NCBI GenBank assembly: GCA_030052745.1
Contig: JANBVO010000004.1
Coordinates: 1,054,001-1,118,000 of the forward strand
Source of the DNA: Pleurostoma richardsiae
Taxonomy: Eukaryota > Ascomycota > Sordariomycetes > Calosphaeriales > Pleurostomataceae
DNA: 64,000 bases
Direction: 5' to 3'
In this document: positions 1 through 11,798 of the stretch, in pieces
How positions within the stretch are numbered: the stretch's first letter is position 1
Layout of the letters: each line of letters begins with the position of its first letter
Program-made: the position numbers and the translations under genes
Notes under the pieces: model-generated
What the model saw: only the letters and a program-made list of their open reading frames with translations
Told to the model about the DNA's origin: nothing
Database searches by the model: none

Positions 1-605
1 ACGCACCCCAACGTCGACCGCAACCTCTTCAACAGCTCCAAGGTTATTCAGATGAGCAACACCGCCCGCGGTTTCCCAGTCAACAACTCTGTCGGCGTCC
101 TGCGATGGCGGGCAACCCCGAAGACCGATGATACGAGCGCCCTCCCGATTAGCTTCACCGTTTGGGTCAACAAGGGCTCTGATGGTAGCTACACCATGAC
201 TGTGGAGTACGAGCTGACCGGCGGCGATGAGTTGAACGACGTCACTGTCGTCATCCCCTACTCTACTAGCGAACCCACCGTTTCAAGCTTCGACGCGACC
301 TACGAGGTCTCTGGCGACAGTCTAGAGTGGACGATCGGCAACGTCACCGAGGAGAACGCCAACGGATCCTTCGAGTTCGAGGCCCAGGCGGATGATGAGA
401 ACGAATTCTTCCCAATGCAGGTCCGGTTCTCGAAGACTACTCCTTTCGTCGATGTCGATGTAAGTTTGCCTTTTCCCGCTGGTGATGGTGATGAACGATC
501 TAACAAATCTTGCAGGTGACATCCGTGGCTCTGTTGGACGAGAACGAGGACGTGACCTTCTCCAAAGATATCAAGTCTGTTGCCGATTCGTACCTGATTG
601 AGTAA
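1..605 (+). CDS. RET2: Coatomer subunit delta (delta-COP), C-terminal part
   Basis: Partial gene, cut by the left window edge; the frame is open from base 1. Exons are 1-459 and 516-605, with the intron at 460-515 (GTAAGT..TGCAG, phase 0). The visible 183 residues match the C-terminal mu-homology domain of delta-COP: an NTHPNVD-like start, then GFPVNNSVGVLRWR, SFTVWVN and a SYLIE-type C-terminus. By family knowledge, delta-COP is part of the COPI coat (F-subcomplex) that drives Golgi-to-ER retrieval in the cytosol; its mu-homology domain binds aromatic cargo signals. The N-terminal longin domain lies outside the window. Identification is from recalled family sequence. The product is secure and the intron is clear. 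Confidence 0.88.
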
Positions 606-1283
606 CCTGGCCCAGTATATCGGCGATTAGTGTTTTAGCGACAGATTGGGAGTGTATCAACCAGCAATTGGTGAAGCCCACGATCTGTAAGGGCAAGGCA
701 TCCTATGAAGAGGAATAGCTCAGGGTCTGGAGTCGGTTTCCAGTCGGTTTCCGCAGGAGCGAAATGGCACATGGTAGATAAAAATGAACAGTCTAAACAA
801 CTTCCTTCCAGGCTGTTGAAGCTTGATCAGAAAACACTGCCTGATGTCATTCTCCTGTTGCTACCTGGACACAAGTCCCGGCAGCATCAAGTCCCGTCCT
901 CTGGTCGTTCCCGCAATCAAATGCAGGAGATCAATCGGGCTACAGCTCAATAACTCGGAAGCATTTGCCGCCCGGTATCAAGCGACAGCATTCATCCATG
1001 AGCTCGAGATAACAGAGAGACTCACGACAGTGCGGCAAACGTCCCATGAGTCTGCACGCCAGAGCGATTAGCGCTGACTCCGATTCCAGCACCGGCTGTG
1101 AGTCATAGGCACAAGACAGAAGTATGCAGCAATTTAAGCCCCAAGTGAGCCTCTTGAGCTTGCTAAACTCGGACTTGCCTCCATTTGTTCCTGAACATCC
1201 GGAACAGACACCGCCAAAGAGTATCTAGTATCACTTTGGTGGTGCCCATATTTGTCCTCGTTCCACTACAGCCTCGATCAGTC
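606..1283. other. Intergenic, 678 bp
   Basis: Holds the 3' end of the delta-COP gene and the upstream region of the Rid-family gene. The ORFs here (for example 705-953 and 823-1071) are short, overlap each other and resemble no family I know. I see no RNA gene or repeat. Confidence 0.6.
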
Positions 1284-1765
1284 ATGGCGTCTCGGAAGTT
1301 GATCAGCTCAGGATCCGCTTTCGAGGCTCAGATCGGCTACTCTCGAGCTGTCGTCTCGGGCGACTGGGTCTTCGTCTCTGGCTGCACAGGGTGTGTCCTG
1401 TCTTCCCTGTGTTTCCTCGTGGACCCGACATCTAATATCCTCTTAGGTACGATTACACGACGCAGACAATCTCCCCGGACGTGGCCCAGCAAGCGGAGCA
1501 GGCCATGCAGAACATCTCCTCGGCCCTCTCTGAAGCCGGGGCCGCCGTGGAGGACATCGTGCGGGTGCGGTACTACCTGCCCGAGCGGGCTGATTTCCCG
1601 CGGACGTGGCCAGTCCTGCAGAAATGGCTAGGCAACGTCCGCCCTGCCGCGACGATGTTACAGACCGGTCTCCTAGAGGAAGCCATGAAGATTGAGATTG
1701 AGGTGACTGCCAGGAAGGATAGTGGCAGCACCTCGGTTGCTGATACCAACGCTCCCGTGGAGTAG
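1284..1765 (+). CDS. Rid/YjgF/UK114-family protein lacking the iminase arginine
   Basis: Exons 1284-1390 and 1447-1765, intron 1391-1446 (phase 2), 141 aa. The ATG at 1284 is the only ATG in frame; upstream of it the frame has only a TTG. The fold is recognisable from an SGSAFEAQIGYSRAV start, WVFVSGCTG, the SPDVAQQAEQAMQNI helix and a C-terminal KIEIEVTA strand. Canonical RidA proteins hydrolyse enamine/imine intermediates from PLP enzymes and need an Arg in a PAR-S/T motif. Here the equivalent stretch reads RPAATML, with Ala in place of Arg, so imine deaminase activity is doubtful (inference). It may belong to an Arg-less Rid subfamily of unknown substrate. The family call is firm; the function is open. 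Confidence 0.85.
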
Positions 1766-2637
1766 TCGTCTGCGGATATAGTGCCCGTAGTTAGCCGGTC
1801 CTACAGCCAACTACAGTCTATTCTAATTATTCCATATTCGAAGAGGGCCGTGGAATCCAGCGTTTCCATGTTGCAGCTTTGCCGGGATGCAGACATTGCC
1901 GGACGGGTAAGCTTACGCCGTTCCGAGTTGCCGGGAGAGGGTGACTGCAGGTTCCGTGTAACAAGCGAGCACGGGCTGCCGAGTCGGACGGCCGAGTCCG
2001 GGGATCCACCCTCCACGTAAGTTCCCGGGGTTCCAGCGCAGGTCGGCGACCGCGCTATGGCCACTTGTGGATGGTCGCCGTCAAACGACCGTCGAGACCC
2101 CGAAGTGCCAGACTTTGCGACCCCTGACGCCACTGGGGCGCCGTTCTTTATGGACCCCTCAAAGATGATCATCCGAAACCGGGAACGTGGCCGTTGGGTA
2201 TCCTGGTTCTCGGCATCTATGGAGGGCTGCTTTGTCATGCTACCTCCCGTTCCATATCCCTGATGCGTGTGAAGGCAGGGGGAGCACGCGAGAGAGCCAC
2301 CAGATGAGGCGGGCTTGGGGCCCTTCGAAGACCCCTCTCGGTCTGCGCCGAGGTCGATACAGGACGGAGCATTCGGGCTAGAGCCTACAATAGGGAACCT
2401 AAATTAGCGCGGGAACCGGATCTCTGGTCCTTTTAACTGTCGCGACTCTGCTTTGAAGAATCTTGCTACAACTCGTATAAAGCAGACGGCGCTGCCTGAC
2501 TCGTTCACTCCAGGACCGTCATCGCCGTTGTTGCTGTGCATGCGTGATACTGTATATACTCCGGTATCTGCGCACTTCTTCCGATCTTGACAAGACGCCC
2601 TCACACCATCGGCCCAGCAGCGCCGGCGCATGCAGAG
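1766..2637. other. Intergenic, 872 bp
   Basis: Between the Rid gene and the sulfur transporter. It is GC-rich, and the overlapping ORFs on both strands (up to about 145 codons) have no recognisable domain. I see nothing else. Confidence 0.55.
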
Positions 2638-3701
2638 ATGAACACTCTGATAACAGGCGCCGCCTTTGGCGCCGCCCTCACGGCGTCGGGCGTGTATCAG
2701 CCATCCGTCATCCTGTCTCAGCTCTCCTTCGAGAACTGGCACATGATCCAGGCCTTCCTCACAGCAACTGCAAGCAGTGCGTACGTGGCGTTCCCCCTTC
2801 TCCACCCCTTATTCCCGCACCGCTCCCATTTTGCGCAACTGACAGCTAGCCGAATAGCATTCTCGTGACCGTCTTCCAGCGGCTCGGTTACGTCCAGTTC
2901 AAGCCGAGGGGCTACTCGACTCTGGGCCTCTTCGCCAGCTATGACGCGAACATCGTCGGCGGTCTTCTTCTCGGTGCCGGCATGGCCCTGTCGGGATCTT
3001 GTCCAGGCACCGTGCTGCCCCAGACTGCCTTGGGAGTCACCTCCGGGTACTACACCCTAGGCGGGTCCATCGCTGGTGGCATACTCTGGTCGACACTCTT
3101 CCGCCCTCTGCTCCGCAAGACCGCTAAGCAAGGCAGCACCACCCAGGATCCACCCAAGACGAGCGTTTACGAGGCCCTCGGCATCAGCAGGACGACTGCG
3201 CTGGTCGCCCTGGAGACGGTCTTCACCGCCGTGATCGCCGGGACGGCGGCCTACACCTCTGTCGGGCCCGAGGCGACGATCAGCCCCGTCGTCGGCGGTC
3301 TGCTCATCGGCGCCGCGCAGCTGACATCGATAGTCCTACGCAAGAGCCTGCTCGGCATCTCGACGTGCTACGAGGAGGTCGGCGATTGGGTTGCGTGGTG
3401 CGTCACGGGCGGCAAGAGAGGCGCTCGGCCGGCTGCGAGCGCGATCATCCTTGCCGTTGGTATGGTGGCCGGCTCCTGGGGCCTCGTCAAGCTCGACCCG
3501 TCCATCGTGGCGCCGACGACGGTCAGCGTGTCGCCCGTGAAGTCGTTTGTGGGTGGTGTGCTCATGGTTGTGGGCTCGAGGCTCGCTGGGGGTTGCACGT
3601 CGGGCCATGGCATCTCCGGGATCTCCCTGCTGTCGGTATCGAGTCTCATCACTATCGGCTCGGCCTTCGGATTCGGCGCGGTTCTCATGAAGTTCTTGTA
3701 G
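2638..3701 (+). CDS. YeeE/YedE (TsuA-like) thiosulfate/sulfur transporter
   Basis: Exons 2638-2780 and 2858-3701, intron 2781-2857 (GTACGT..ATAG, phase 2), 328 aa. This is a multi-pass membrane protein of two pseudo-symmetric halves, each with the family's cysteine loop: GSCPGT in the first half and GGCTSGHGISG in the second. In bacterial TsuA, such cysteines line a path that passes thiosulfate across the membrane. Fungal members are about this length and full. The start ATG is the first in frame and gives an N-terminal first helix (NTLITGAAFGAALTASG). Transport of thiosulfate or another sulfur compound at the plasma membrane is inferred from the family; no sulfur-assimilation gene is adjacent. 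Confidence 0.88.
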
Positions 3702-4761
3702 TGTAGTGCATTGTTTCAGAGGAGGACCAACATTGAGATACCCCTCATATATTCTTGTAGCCTATCTTATATAGCAAAGTAGGTCGACCCTTGCCGTGGA
3801 TAAACAACCTTCCAGCATCAGCTAAGTTCATGTTCCCTCGAAGTTCGATAGCTTGGTAGCCCATTGTGGAAGACAACATAACAAAGTCTGCGCTCTCCTC
3901 TTGGGCGGAGAGACAGGGGAGAAAGAAAGCGTTGACAAAGATATCGAAATGCCACACCCGCAAAAAAAAAACATACAACACCAGGGATTCGCTGGTCGTC
4001 ACCGACCCAACTACTAGTCTGGCCCTCAGCAATTTAACGAGGGGAGAGCGGACGGGATCCCGTGTTTTCTACTGGGTATGGTCGTATGTACCAGCTCTGT
4101 GAGCAGTTGACGATTATAGGCACCTCGAGCGGAATGGTGAGCCTCGAACTTCGACCATCAAGCATACGGAGTTGCAGATCGACATTCTTCTCCTAAAGGG
4201 AATCATGGCCGATAGGAACAGTATCCTACACGCTGTGCCGGTTCTATCTCGTCCGGGCAGGTGTAAGCAGAGAGAATACTCAATCGGGTGTCGGAGAGAA
4301 TGAGAAGCCGGAGCTCCAACGGCAGGACTCCGGTCCGGTGGTGCACGGCTCCCGGCAGGTGTGAGACCTGCAGATCCGCCTAGCGCGCCGAGGCTCCTGA
4401 ATGCGGGGGAGCAACAGGGCAGTGCGGCCGTCATATGGACGTCGAGATAACCGCGGCTCTGAACACTACCTCTCGCGGGTGTACACATTACCCGCATCTC
4501 GCAGCTTATAAATCGTGTTCCGTACTCGGGTGAAGGGAGAAAGACGGCGTCAATTGTAACAACACAGGCGGTGGACGTGTAGCCTTGTCGGCGAGAACAT
4601 CGTCGTTTATCCCAACTCCTAGGGAATGATCTGGAGTCTAGTGAACAAGGCAATTCCAGGCAATATCATTAGAAGATCAATCACCCCCAACAGGTAAGGA
4701 CGAGAGAAACACTTCGAACGTTCCTTTCTAAGAGTCACATAGAACAATTACACCGGCCAGG
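3702..4761. other. Intergenic, 1.06 kb
   Basis: Downstream of the transporter and upstream of the dehydrogenase. It contains a run of ten A at about 3963-3972. The longest ORF (4114-4653, - strand, 179 codons) is Arg/Ser/Pro-rich without a known domain and is probably non-coding. Confidence 0.55.
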
Positions 4762-5908
4762 ATGCCCCTCGCTCTGACAGTCGAGAAAATCGAGGGTAAG
4801 CCGGGACAGGTGTACTACCCGTATGCAGGCTCTTCCCGTCTCCAGTGGTCAGCACGCTCACTATCAAGGCAGGCTCAAGCTCAATGAGGTTCCCAAGCCC
4901 ACCCCAGGGCCGGGCGAGGTCCTCGTGCGTATTGACGCCGCAGCCTTGAACCACCGAGACCTCTTCATCCGGCAGCACCTATACCCGGGCATCTCTTTTG
5001 AGCACCCGATGCTGGCTGACGGGTACGGCACTGTAGTCGAGGCCGGCCCCGACTGCCGCCGCGGCGCCGAGCTCCTCAACCAGGCCGTGCTGCTGACGCC
5101 GGCGCGGGGCTGGGCCTCGGCACCTGAGGCGCCCGAGGACATCCGCGCCTACAGTGTGATCGGCGCTACGGCGCTGTACGACGCCGGTACGGCGCAAGAG
5201 TACATCGCGGTCCCCGAGGACGAGGTTGAGCCCGCGCCGGACCACCTGTCCCCCGCCGAGGGTGCGGCCCTACCCCTGGTGGGCCTGACGGGATGGCGCG
5301 CCCTGGTGACCAAGAGCGGCAACGCGCAGCCGGGCCGCAACATCCTGGTGACGGGCATCGGCGGCGGCGTCGCGCTACAGGTGCTGCAGTTCGGTGTCGC
5401 CATGGGCTGCAACGTGTACGTGACCTCGGGCGACGAGGACAAGATCGCGCGGGCGCGGCAGATGGGCGCCAGGGGCGGCGTCTCCTACCGGCTCCCGGAC
5501 TGGGAGAAGCAGCTGCAGAAGCAGCTGCCGGCGCACCGGCCGTATCTTGACGCCGTGATCGACGGCGCGGGCGGCGATATTGTGCCCAGGACGGTGAGGC
5601 TGCTGAAGCCGGGCGGCGTCATCTCGTGCTATGGCATGACAGTCTCGCCCAAGATGGACTGGACCATGTCGGCAGTCATGAAGAATATCGACCTCCGGGG
5701 CAGCACGATGGGGTCGCGGCGCGAGTTTAAAGAGATGGTGGAGTTTGTGCGGCTGAAGCACATTCGGCCTGTGGTTAGCCGGGCGGTCAAGGGGCTCGAC
5801 AATATTGCGGAGATTGACGGCCTCTTTGACGAGATGAAGGAGGGAAAACAATTTGGGAAGCTAGTCATCGAGATCAGTCCACAAGGAGACTCAGCCTCCA
5901 AGCTATGA
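4762..5908 (+). CDS. Zinc-less medium-chain dehydrogenase/quinone oxidoreductase-like
   Basis: Exons 4762-4820 and 4873-5908, intron 4821-4872 (GTATGC..GGCAG, phase 2), 364 aa. This splice turns MPLALTVEKIEGKPGQVYYP directly into LKLNEVPKPTPGPGEV, the normal MDR N-terminus. The ATG at 4823 lies inside the intron and is not the preferred start. The GroES-like domain carries LNHRDLF and LADGYGTVVEAG; the Rossmann part has GIGGGVALQVLQFG and VIDGAGGD. The catalytic-zinc Cys/His and the four-Cys structural-zinc lobe of true alcohol dehydrogenases are absent, so this is probably a zinc-independent NAD(P)H-dependent reductase. The substrate is unknown. It is probably cytosolic, as no targeting signal is seen. 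Confidence 0.82.
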
Positions 5909-6107
5909 GTATCGTAGTGCAAATGAGGACACAAGGGGAACAAGACCAGCCTCTGCTGGGTACGACGATAATGAATACGATGATTTTGGACAAACCAGAC
6001 CGGAGGGTTTGTGGGTATCATGATGAATCCAGGATCTACCATAACTCCTTTTCGACTAGCTAGAGAGCATCGCCCACTCTTGCCATTGCCGTGATGCAGA
6101 TCTACTC

Positions 6108-7277
<1,170 letters not shown>

Positions 7278-8806
7278 CTTGAATATGGACAGAGAGGACG
7301 GCAGAGGAAAGAAGACACCGTTGATTTCGGAGTCAAGACCAGGAGCGCAACAGAATCTGGCAGATTCGCATTGGACGCTGCAAATTGTAGCAGATCGATC
7401 GCAGGGACAAAGCTCTCCAGCGTGAAGCGCAAAACTTCAGCAGAGGCCTGCCAAAAAGATCCAAATTTGAGATCACGTGAGGAGGAATGTGGGGCACCGG
7501 AGCGCCACCTCGGAACGCGGAACGGGGGAGAAAGCTTGGCGCCGATGGACTACGGAAGCAGAGAGGGGGTTTTGATTTGCGGTGAACGAGAAGCATACCG
7601 CGCAGTGAAGTTCGCTGCATACCTGTCTCAACACGTCAAACTGTGAAAAGCCTGGCATACAACTGCAAGAGACACAGATTTCTCTCTGCTGGGCCCCCGG
7701 GTGCTGAAACAGCATCTCACGTAAGGGCCTGACATGTCAAAAGCCGGAGGGGCCGGTAGGAGGCGCGTCCTAATCTAATCGGATCATCGTATCGTATCTC
7801 GAGTATCCACAACTTCAATCGATTGACTGGCATGGGTCTGGGATGCGGGAGCGTTAGCAAGGAGAGCCCGGCCCCAAGAGGATACACCTGCATTCACTCA
7901 CCCCTCGATCAAAGGGACTCGAAGCAGGCGCCTTATTAGCTACAAAGCCGGGAGTGTATCTGCTTCCCCAGACCCGCGGCGTACACCTGCGCTGCGCAGT
8001 ACGCGACGGCCCCTCCCCTTTTACGGAGCCAGCATTTTCGGACCAAGAATGTTAACGCAAGGATCGACCGCGATAAAATAAGGACAGTAACGGCCGATCT
8101 GACTGAGGGGCCTAGCGTGGTGCGCGTGGTGTCTTCTTCCCGCGTATAAGGCTGTGCTTTCATCTAATTTCGACCAATTAATTACAAAAGCCCGAGCCTC
8201 AGCTGGAAGAGCGCCAAATATAGCCGCAGCTAAGGCGAGGGCCAGGTATGCGCCCTTATTATCGTTTTACGCGATAATAAGGGGCACTTTGCTGGGGTTC
8301 CCGGGCTTTGTCGACCGGTCGAAATTATTTCTGTCTACTGACCAAAATTCTCTCCACTACGTGGTTTCCGTCTTCCCGGGCTTCCTTTTCTCTCCTTGCA
8401 TCTCTCTGTGTCAGGACCGTTCAGCATTGTAATGCCGTGGGAGAGGTAAACTGATAGAGAACGGAATACGACATATTTCCCTCTTTGTTTTCGAGTCACT
8501 CGTTCGGCTTCTTGGTTGCTTTCCGGTTTCTCTGCTGGGCTTGTGTTTCTTTGTGTCGTCTCGGTGGGGGGACGGTAGCACAGGAATTCCTTCCTCGACG
8601 ATCGACTCTCTGTGGGCTTGTCTTTCCCTTCCTACCGCCAAACCGCCTCCAACCGACCCGGACACGGCGACGTGAGGGTCTGGTGTACCCGTTCCATCAA
8701 GCTGGCTCCGATCCGGTCACCCTACCTGCCGCTGCCGCTGCCTCATCCGACCTTGACACCGCCGCCAGATCTCGAGCTGCCACCTGTGCGATCAATACGA
8801 CCAGTA
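7278..8806. other. Intergenic, 1.5 kb, divergent promoters of KRR1 and the GATA factor
   Basis: Contains the upstream regions of both genes. The middle (about 7900-8300) is AT-richer than its surroundings and includes a 12-bp inverted repeat (8253-8283) and CGATAA boxes (around 8069 and 8272). The part nearer 8800 is pyrimidine-rich, as is common for fungal 5' leaders. No convincing gene. Confidence 0.55.
8253..8283. repeat. Perfect 12-bp inverted repeat, 7-nt loop
   Basis: CCCTTATTATCG at 8253-8264 and its exact reverse complement CGATAATAAGGG at 8272-8283, separated by seven bases. The second arm contains a CGATAA GATA box, as does the first arm on the other strand. It could be a hairpin, a paired GATA-factor site or a trace of a small element; there is no supporting gene nearby. 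Confidence 0.75.
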
Positions 8807-10804
8807 ATGGAGGATGGAAATGGACCGGGCCCGCAGCTGCTCCCGCCACCGGCCACCCTCGAGCCGATCTCTCGACCGAGTTCGACATCGACCCAGGCTT
8901 CCTTGAGTCAACTGCCGGGGATATCGTCGATTGCAACCGGTAATGCGTCGGCGGACTCACCACAGACTAGGTCAGTACTTGGACAGAAATTGTTTGCTGG
9001 TATGATGTTATGTTTTGGTTCCATCGCCCCCGCTGCATTCTGGGCAGATAAACGCAATTTTCTGGCATGCGCCTTGTCGACCTGAATACACGGGATGATC
9101 TATCTTGTTTTGGAGATGTTGTGGGCTGCCGGCGGTCTGCCATGCGTCCTTGGGTTCATAGCTGGCTTGTGTGCTGACAGACACAGCAACCCGCCTTCTC
9201 ATGGGGTTGATCTGGGTCTGGAAGCTATGAGGGGGATTTCTCTTACCTTCTTCTCATAAGCCTCAGAGATCATCGCCCGTCTGGACTGCTATTCATCTGC
9301 GAGCATGTCACTGAGAGCTAATCGTGTCACAGGCCTACAACTTTGCCAGTGCCTATATTCCCCGCGTCTTCGCCTGCAGCAACAACTGCGGGCCCAGCAG
9401 GACATATGGTACGTTTTATCTGCGACCTTGCAAATTATAAGCGCCCCGAAGTACCGTTCCCTACCTTTTTGTCCCCGGTTTATCGATTCTTTGTTCCTTG
9501 GGATATCCCGCGATAAAAGAGCCGGCGGTGTGGGTACTTTATGGGGACATCTCATTTGCTATCTCTCCTCCTGCTGATAAGAAGCCGTCGAGTCTCCGCG
9601 AGGTACCGACAATCTTTGCGGAGACTCGCCTCGGTATTGGCGGGTGGCTGAGGTTGCATCTAAAGCGACCCCACTTCGAGTTCCTTATCTTCATTTTTTC
9701 CTCATCCACAGATAAGGCCGCGAACTTTATCAACTTATCAATTCGCATCTATCTATCATCCCTTTCAACCCCCCCGATCGATCACTATCTGCACCAGACC
9801 TGCTATCCAGCACAGAAACAATGGCGACCGTTGCTAACCACGACCGTGAAACCGTGCAGCCTACCTGCCAGAACTGCAGCACGTCGACCACTCCGCTATG
9901 GCGTCGCGACGAGATGGGCGCGGTGCTGTGCAATGCCTGCGGTTTGTTTCTCAAACTGCACGGTCGGCCGCGTCCTATCTCCCTCAAGACGGATGTTATC
10001 AAGAGCCGCAATCGCGTCAAGACCATGCGCCCAGACATGGCGATGAAAAAGAAGGTACGTGATTGATGCGCGACATATCTGCTGTTCTCTTGAGGCACGC
10101 TGACTGACTCCTGTAAACAGCAGAGCCTACCTGCCACCACCGATCCGAATGCGACCGATGCTCAAGCTCAGGCGGCTGCTGCGCTCGGTGCTCGGAGAGC
10201 CTCTCAAAAATCGGCCAATGGTCATGTTGATGGGTCACATTCTCCCGTCTCCCGCACTGCGACGCCCAACATGTACAATGCTCATCTCCCTCTGTACCAC
10301 GGAGTTGAGGATCCTCAGCTGCAGGCCCAGTCCCTTCCTGGATTTGCTGTCTCGGCTCCGTCACCAGGCCGCGCGCCTTCGCCGCTGAATGGGGAGCGCC
10401 TTGATGTCCCCCAGACGCACGAGCAGATCTTGGCTGCCAACTCTAGCCTCAAGACGCGTGTCAGCGAGCTGGAGGTCATCAACGACTTCATCCGAGGCCG
10501 TCTCGAGCAGCTTGAGACTTACCAGGCTACCCAGCGTGAAGGCGCCGAGCCCAGTCAGGCTGAGGCCCAGCTTCGCGCCCAACTGGAGGCCACTACCAAA
10601 TCCGAGACTGAGCTTCGCGCCCAGCTCGAGGATAGTCACCGAAGAGAGAACAATCTCAAGCGCCGCCTGGATGAGCTCGAGGTTGAGCTCAAAGAAACAA
10701 AGGATTCCCTCGAAGCCTATGAGAGCGGACGGGCGAAGAAGCTTCGCGTTGCGGACATGGTCAAAGATGAAGCCGAGACTGCGACACCCGAGTCTTCGTC
10801 CTAG
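8807..10804 (+). CDS. asd-4/areB: GATA zinc-finger/leucine-zipper regulator, ASD-4/AreB type
   Basis: Long form: exons 8807-8970, 9333-9408, 9860-10054 and 10121-10804, 372 aa. Short form: starts at the ATG at 9821 inside intron 2, continues through 10054 and then uses exon 4, 305 aa. The single type-IV zinc finger ([16 protein letters not shown], then [17 protein letters not shown]) binds GATA DNA. A long C-terminal coiled coil (from about [18 protein letters not shown] to [11 protein letters not shown]) allows dimerisation. This pairing defines ASD-4 of Neurospora (ascus development) and AreB of Aspergillus (nitrogen metabolite repression). The long N-terminus is Pro/Ser-rich, with [21 protein letters not shown]. 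The finger and zipper are certain; exons 1-2 are inferred from splice sites, phase agreement and ASD-4-like sequence. Confidence 0.85.
9409..9859 (+). promoter_or_regulatory. Probable internal promoter with GATA-box cluster inside the GATA-factor gene
   Basis: This is intron 2 of the long form. It holds seven HGATAR-type sites: 9416-9421 (-), 9511-9516 (+), 9575-9581 (+), 9684-9690 (-), 9710-9716 (+), 9727-9732 (-) and 9734-9740 (-). A pyrimidine-rich stretch follows at about 9740-9800, then ACAATGG at 9821 in good start context. This suggests a second promoter for the short protein, controlled by GATA factors, possibly by the gene's own product. The boxes are seen; promoter activity is inferred. 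Confidence 0.55.
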
Positions 10805-11798
10805 ATTTCCTGCATTGGTCGACCTTCGTCACTCGACATCGGTTTCGTACATTCTTGTCTGAGTCTTTGACTGAGCTTGTAGCTCTTGCGAACCAGGCCA
10901 TCAGGTCCTTTGTGGAGAATCTCGTTTTCTGATTTCTGTACTACTACGACATGTTTCCGTTCCAAGCATTGACCAAAACCCCAAAAAGAAGACGGCATGG
11001 GCTGGCATTTGATGACCTTTAATATACCTTGACGAACAGGAAGCGCGAGTGAGCGTTGGCGTTGCTCTTCTCTTTTTTTCACCGCCGGACTTCCGCCTGG
11101 ACCTGCGCTGAAGGAGAACGGCAGTGGATGGTTGGAGTGGGCATCTCGATCAAGATGGAGCTGAGATATGATGTCTATCTTCTCTTGAACAGGCGGTTGG
11201 GCTTTTAATTGAGCTAATCGAGATACGGTTGCATGGTTGGGGAGGGAAGGGAATGGAAACCTACGGCGGGCGGCAATGGTTCGATTGATTGCACTTGCGA
11301 GCAAAAGGACAGCCCCTCGGAACCAGAACTCCCTTGGAGTTGGAGGAGTAAATACGGTCCCTGCCTTGACGGCGTACGTCGGCAATGGGAAACAAAAAAG
11401 TTTAACGCGCTTTTATCGATTCTATAGACACCTCTTTCGCAATACTGGTGCAAAGAATTCGAGTGAATCCTCGCGTGATGGGATCGCTTGATTGCATCAG
11501 ATGCACAGGCCGCTGTGACGCCCTCTGCAATATGTCGTGAGCCTATCTACTCGGATGAGTATAGTCATGTCAACTTCCTGCCTTTCACTAGGAAGAGCTC
11601 TATCATTAGACGCGTTCAGATACTTGTAAATGTCTGAGTTGATATCGATGCAGACGCGCCTTGTGGCGTCTTATCCAGACTCGAGATGGCTCTCTTCCAG
11701 CAGTATGGTACACTTCATCCCTCGTCCCATTCCTGTCCACATGCCCCTATATCATACATTGTCGTCAACAAGGCCCGGCAGTCGCCACATTATTCGTG
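10805..11798. other. Convergent intergenic region, 994 bp
   Basis: 3' ends of the GATA factor (+) and the K+/H+ exchange-related gene (-). Only short overlapping ORFs without recognisable domains. Confidence 0.55.

Noticed and set aside
4114-4653. 179-codon ORF on the minus strand before the dehydrogenase
   Set aside because: Low-information Arg/Ser/Pro/Cys composition, no domain and no splice or start support.
4823-4872. ATG at 4823 as start of the dehydrogenase
   Set aside because: It falls in an intron; splicing 4820 to 4873 restores the family N-terminus and a complete codon count.
8191-8215. tRNA-like string (CAGCTGGAAGAGCGCC resembles a D-arm)
   Set aside because: No anticodon stem or GGTTCGA-type T-loop follows at the right distance, and the acceptor ends do not pair.
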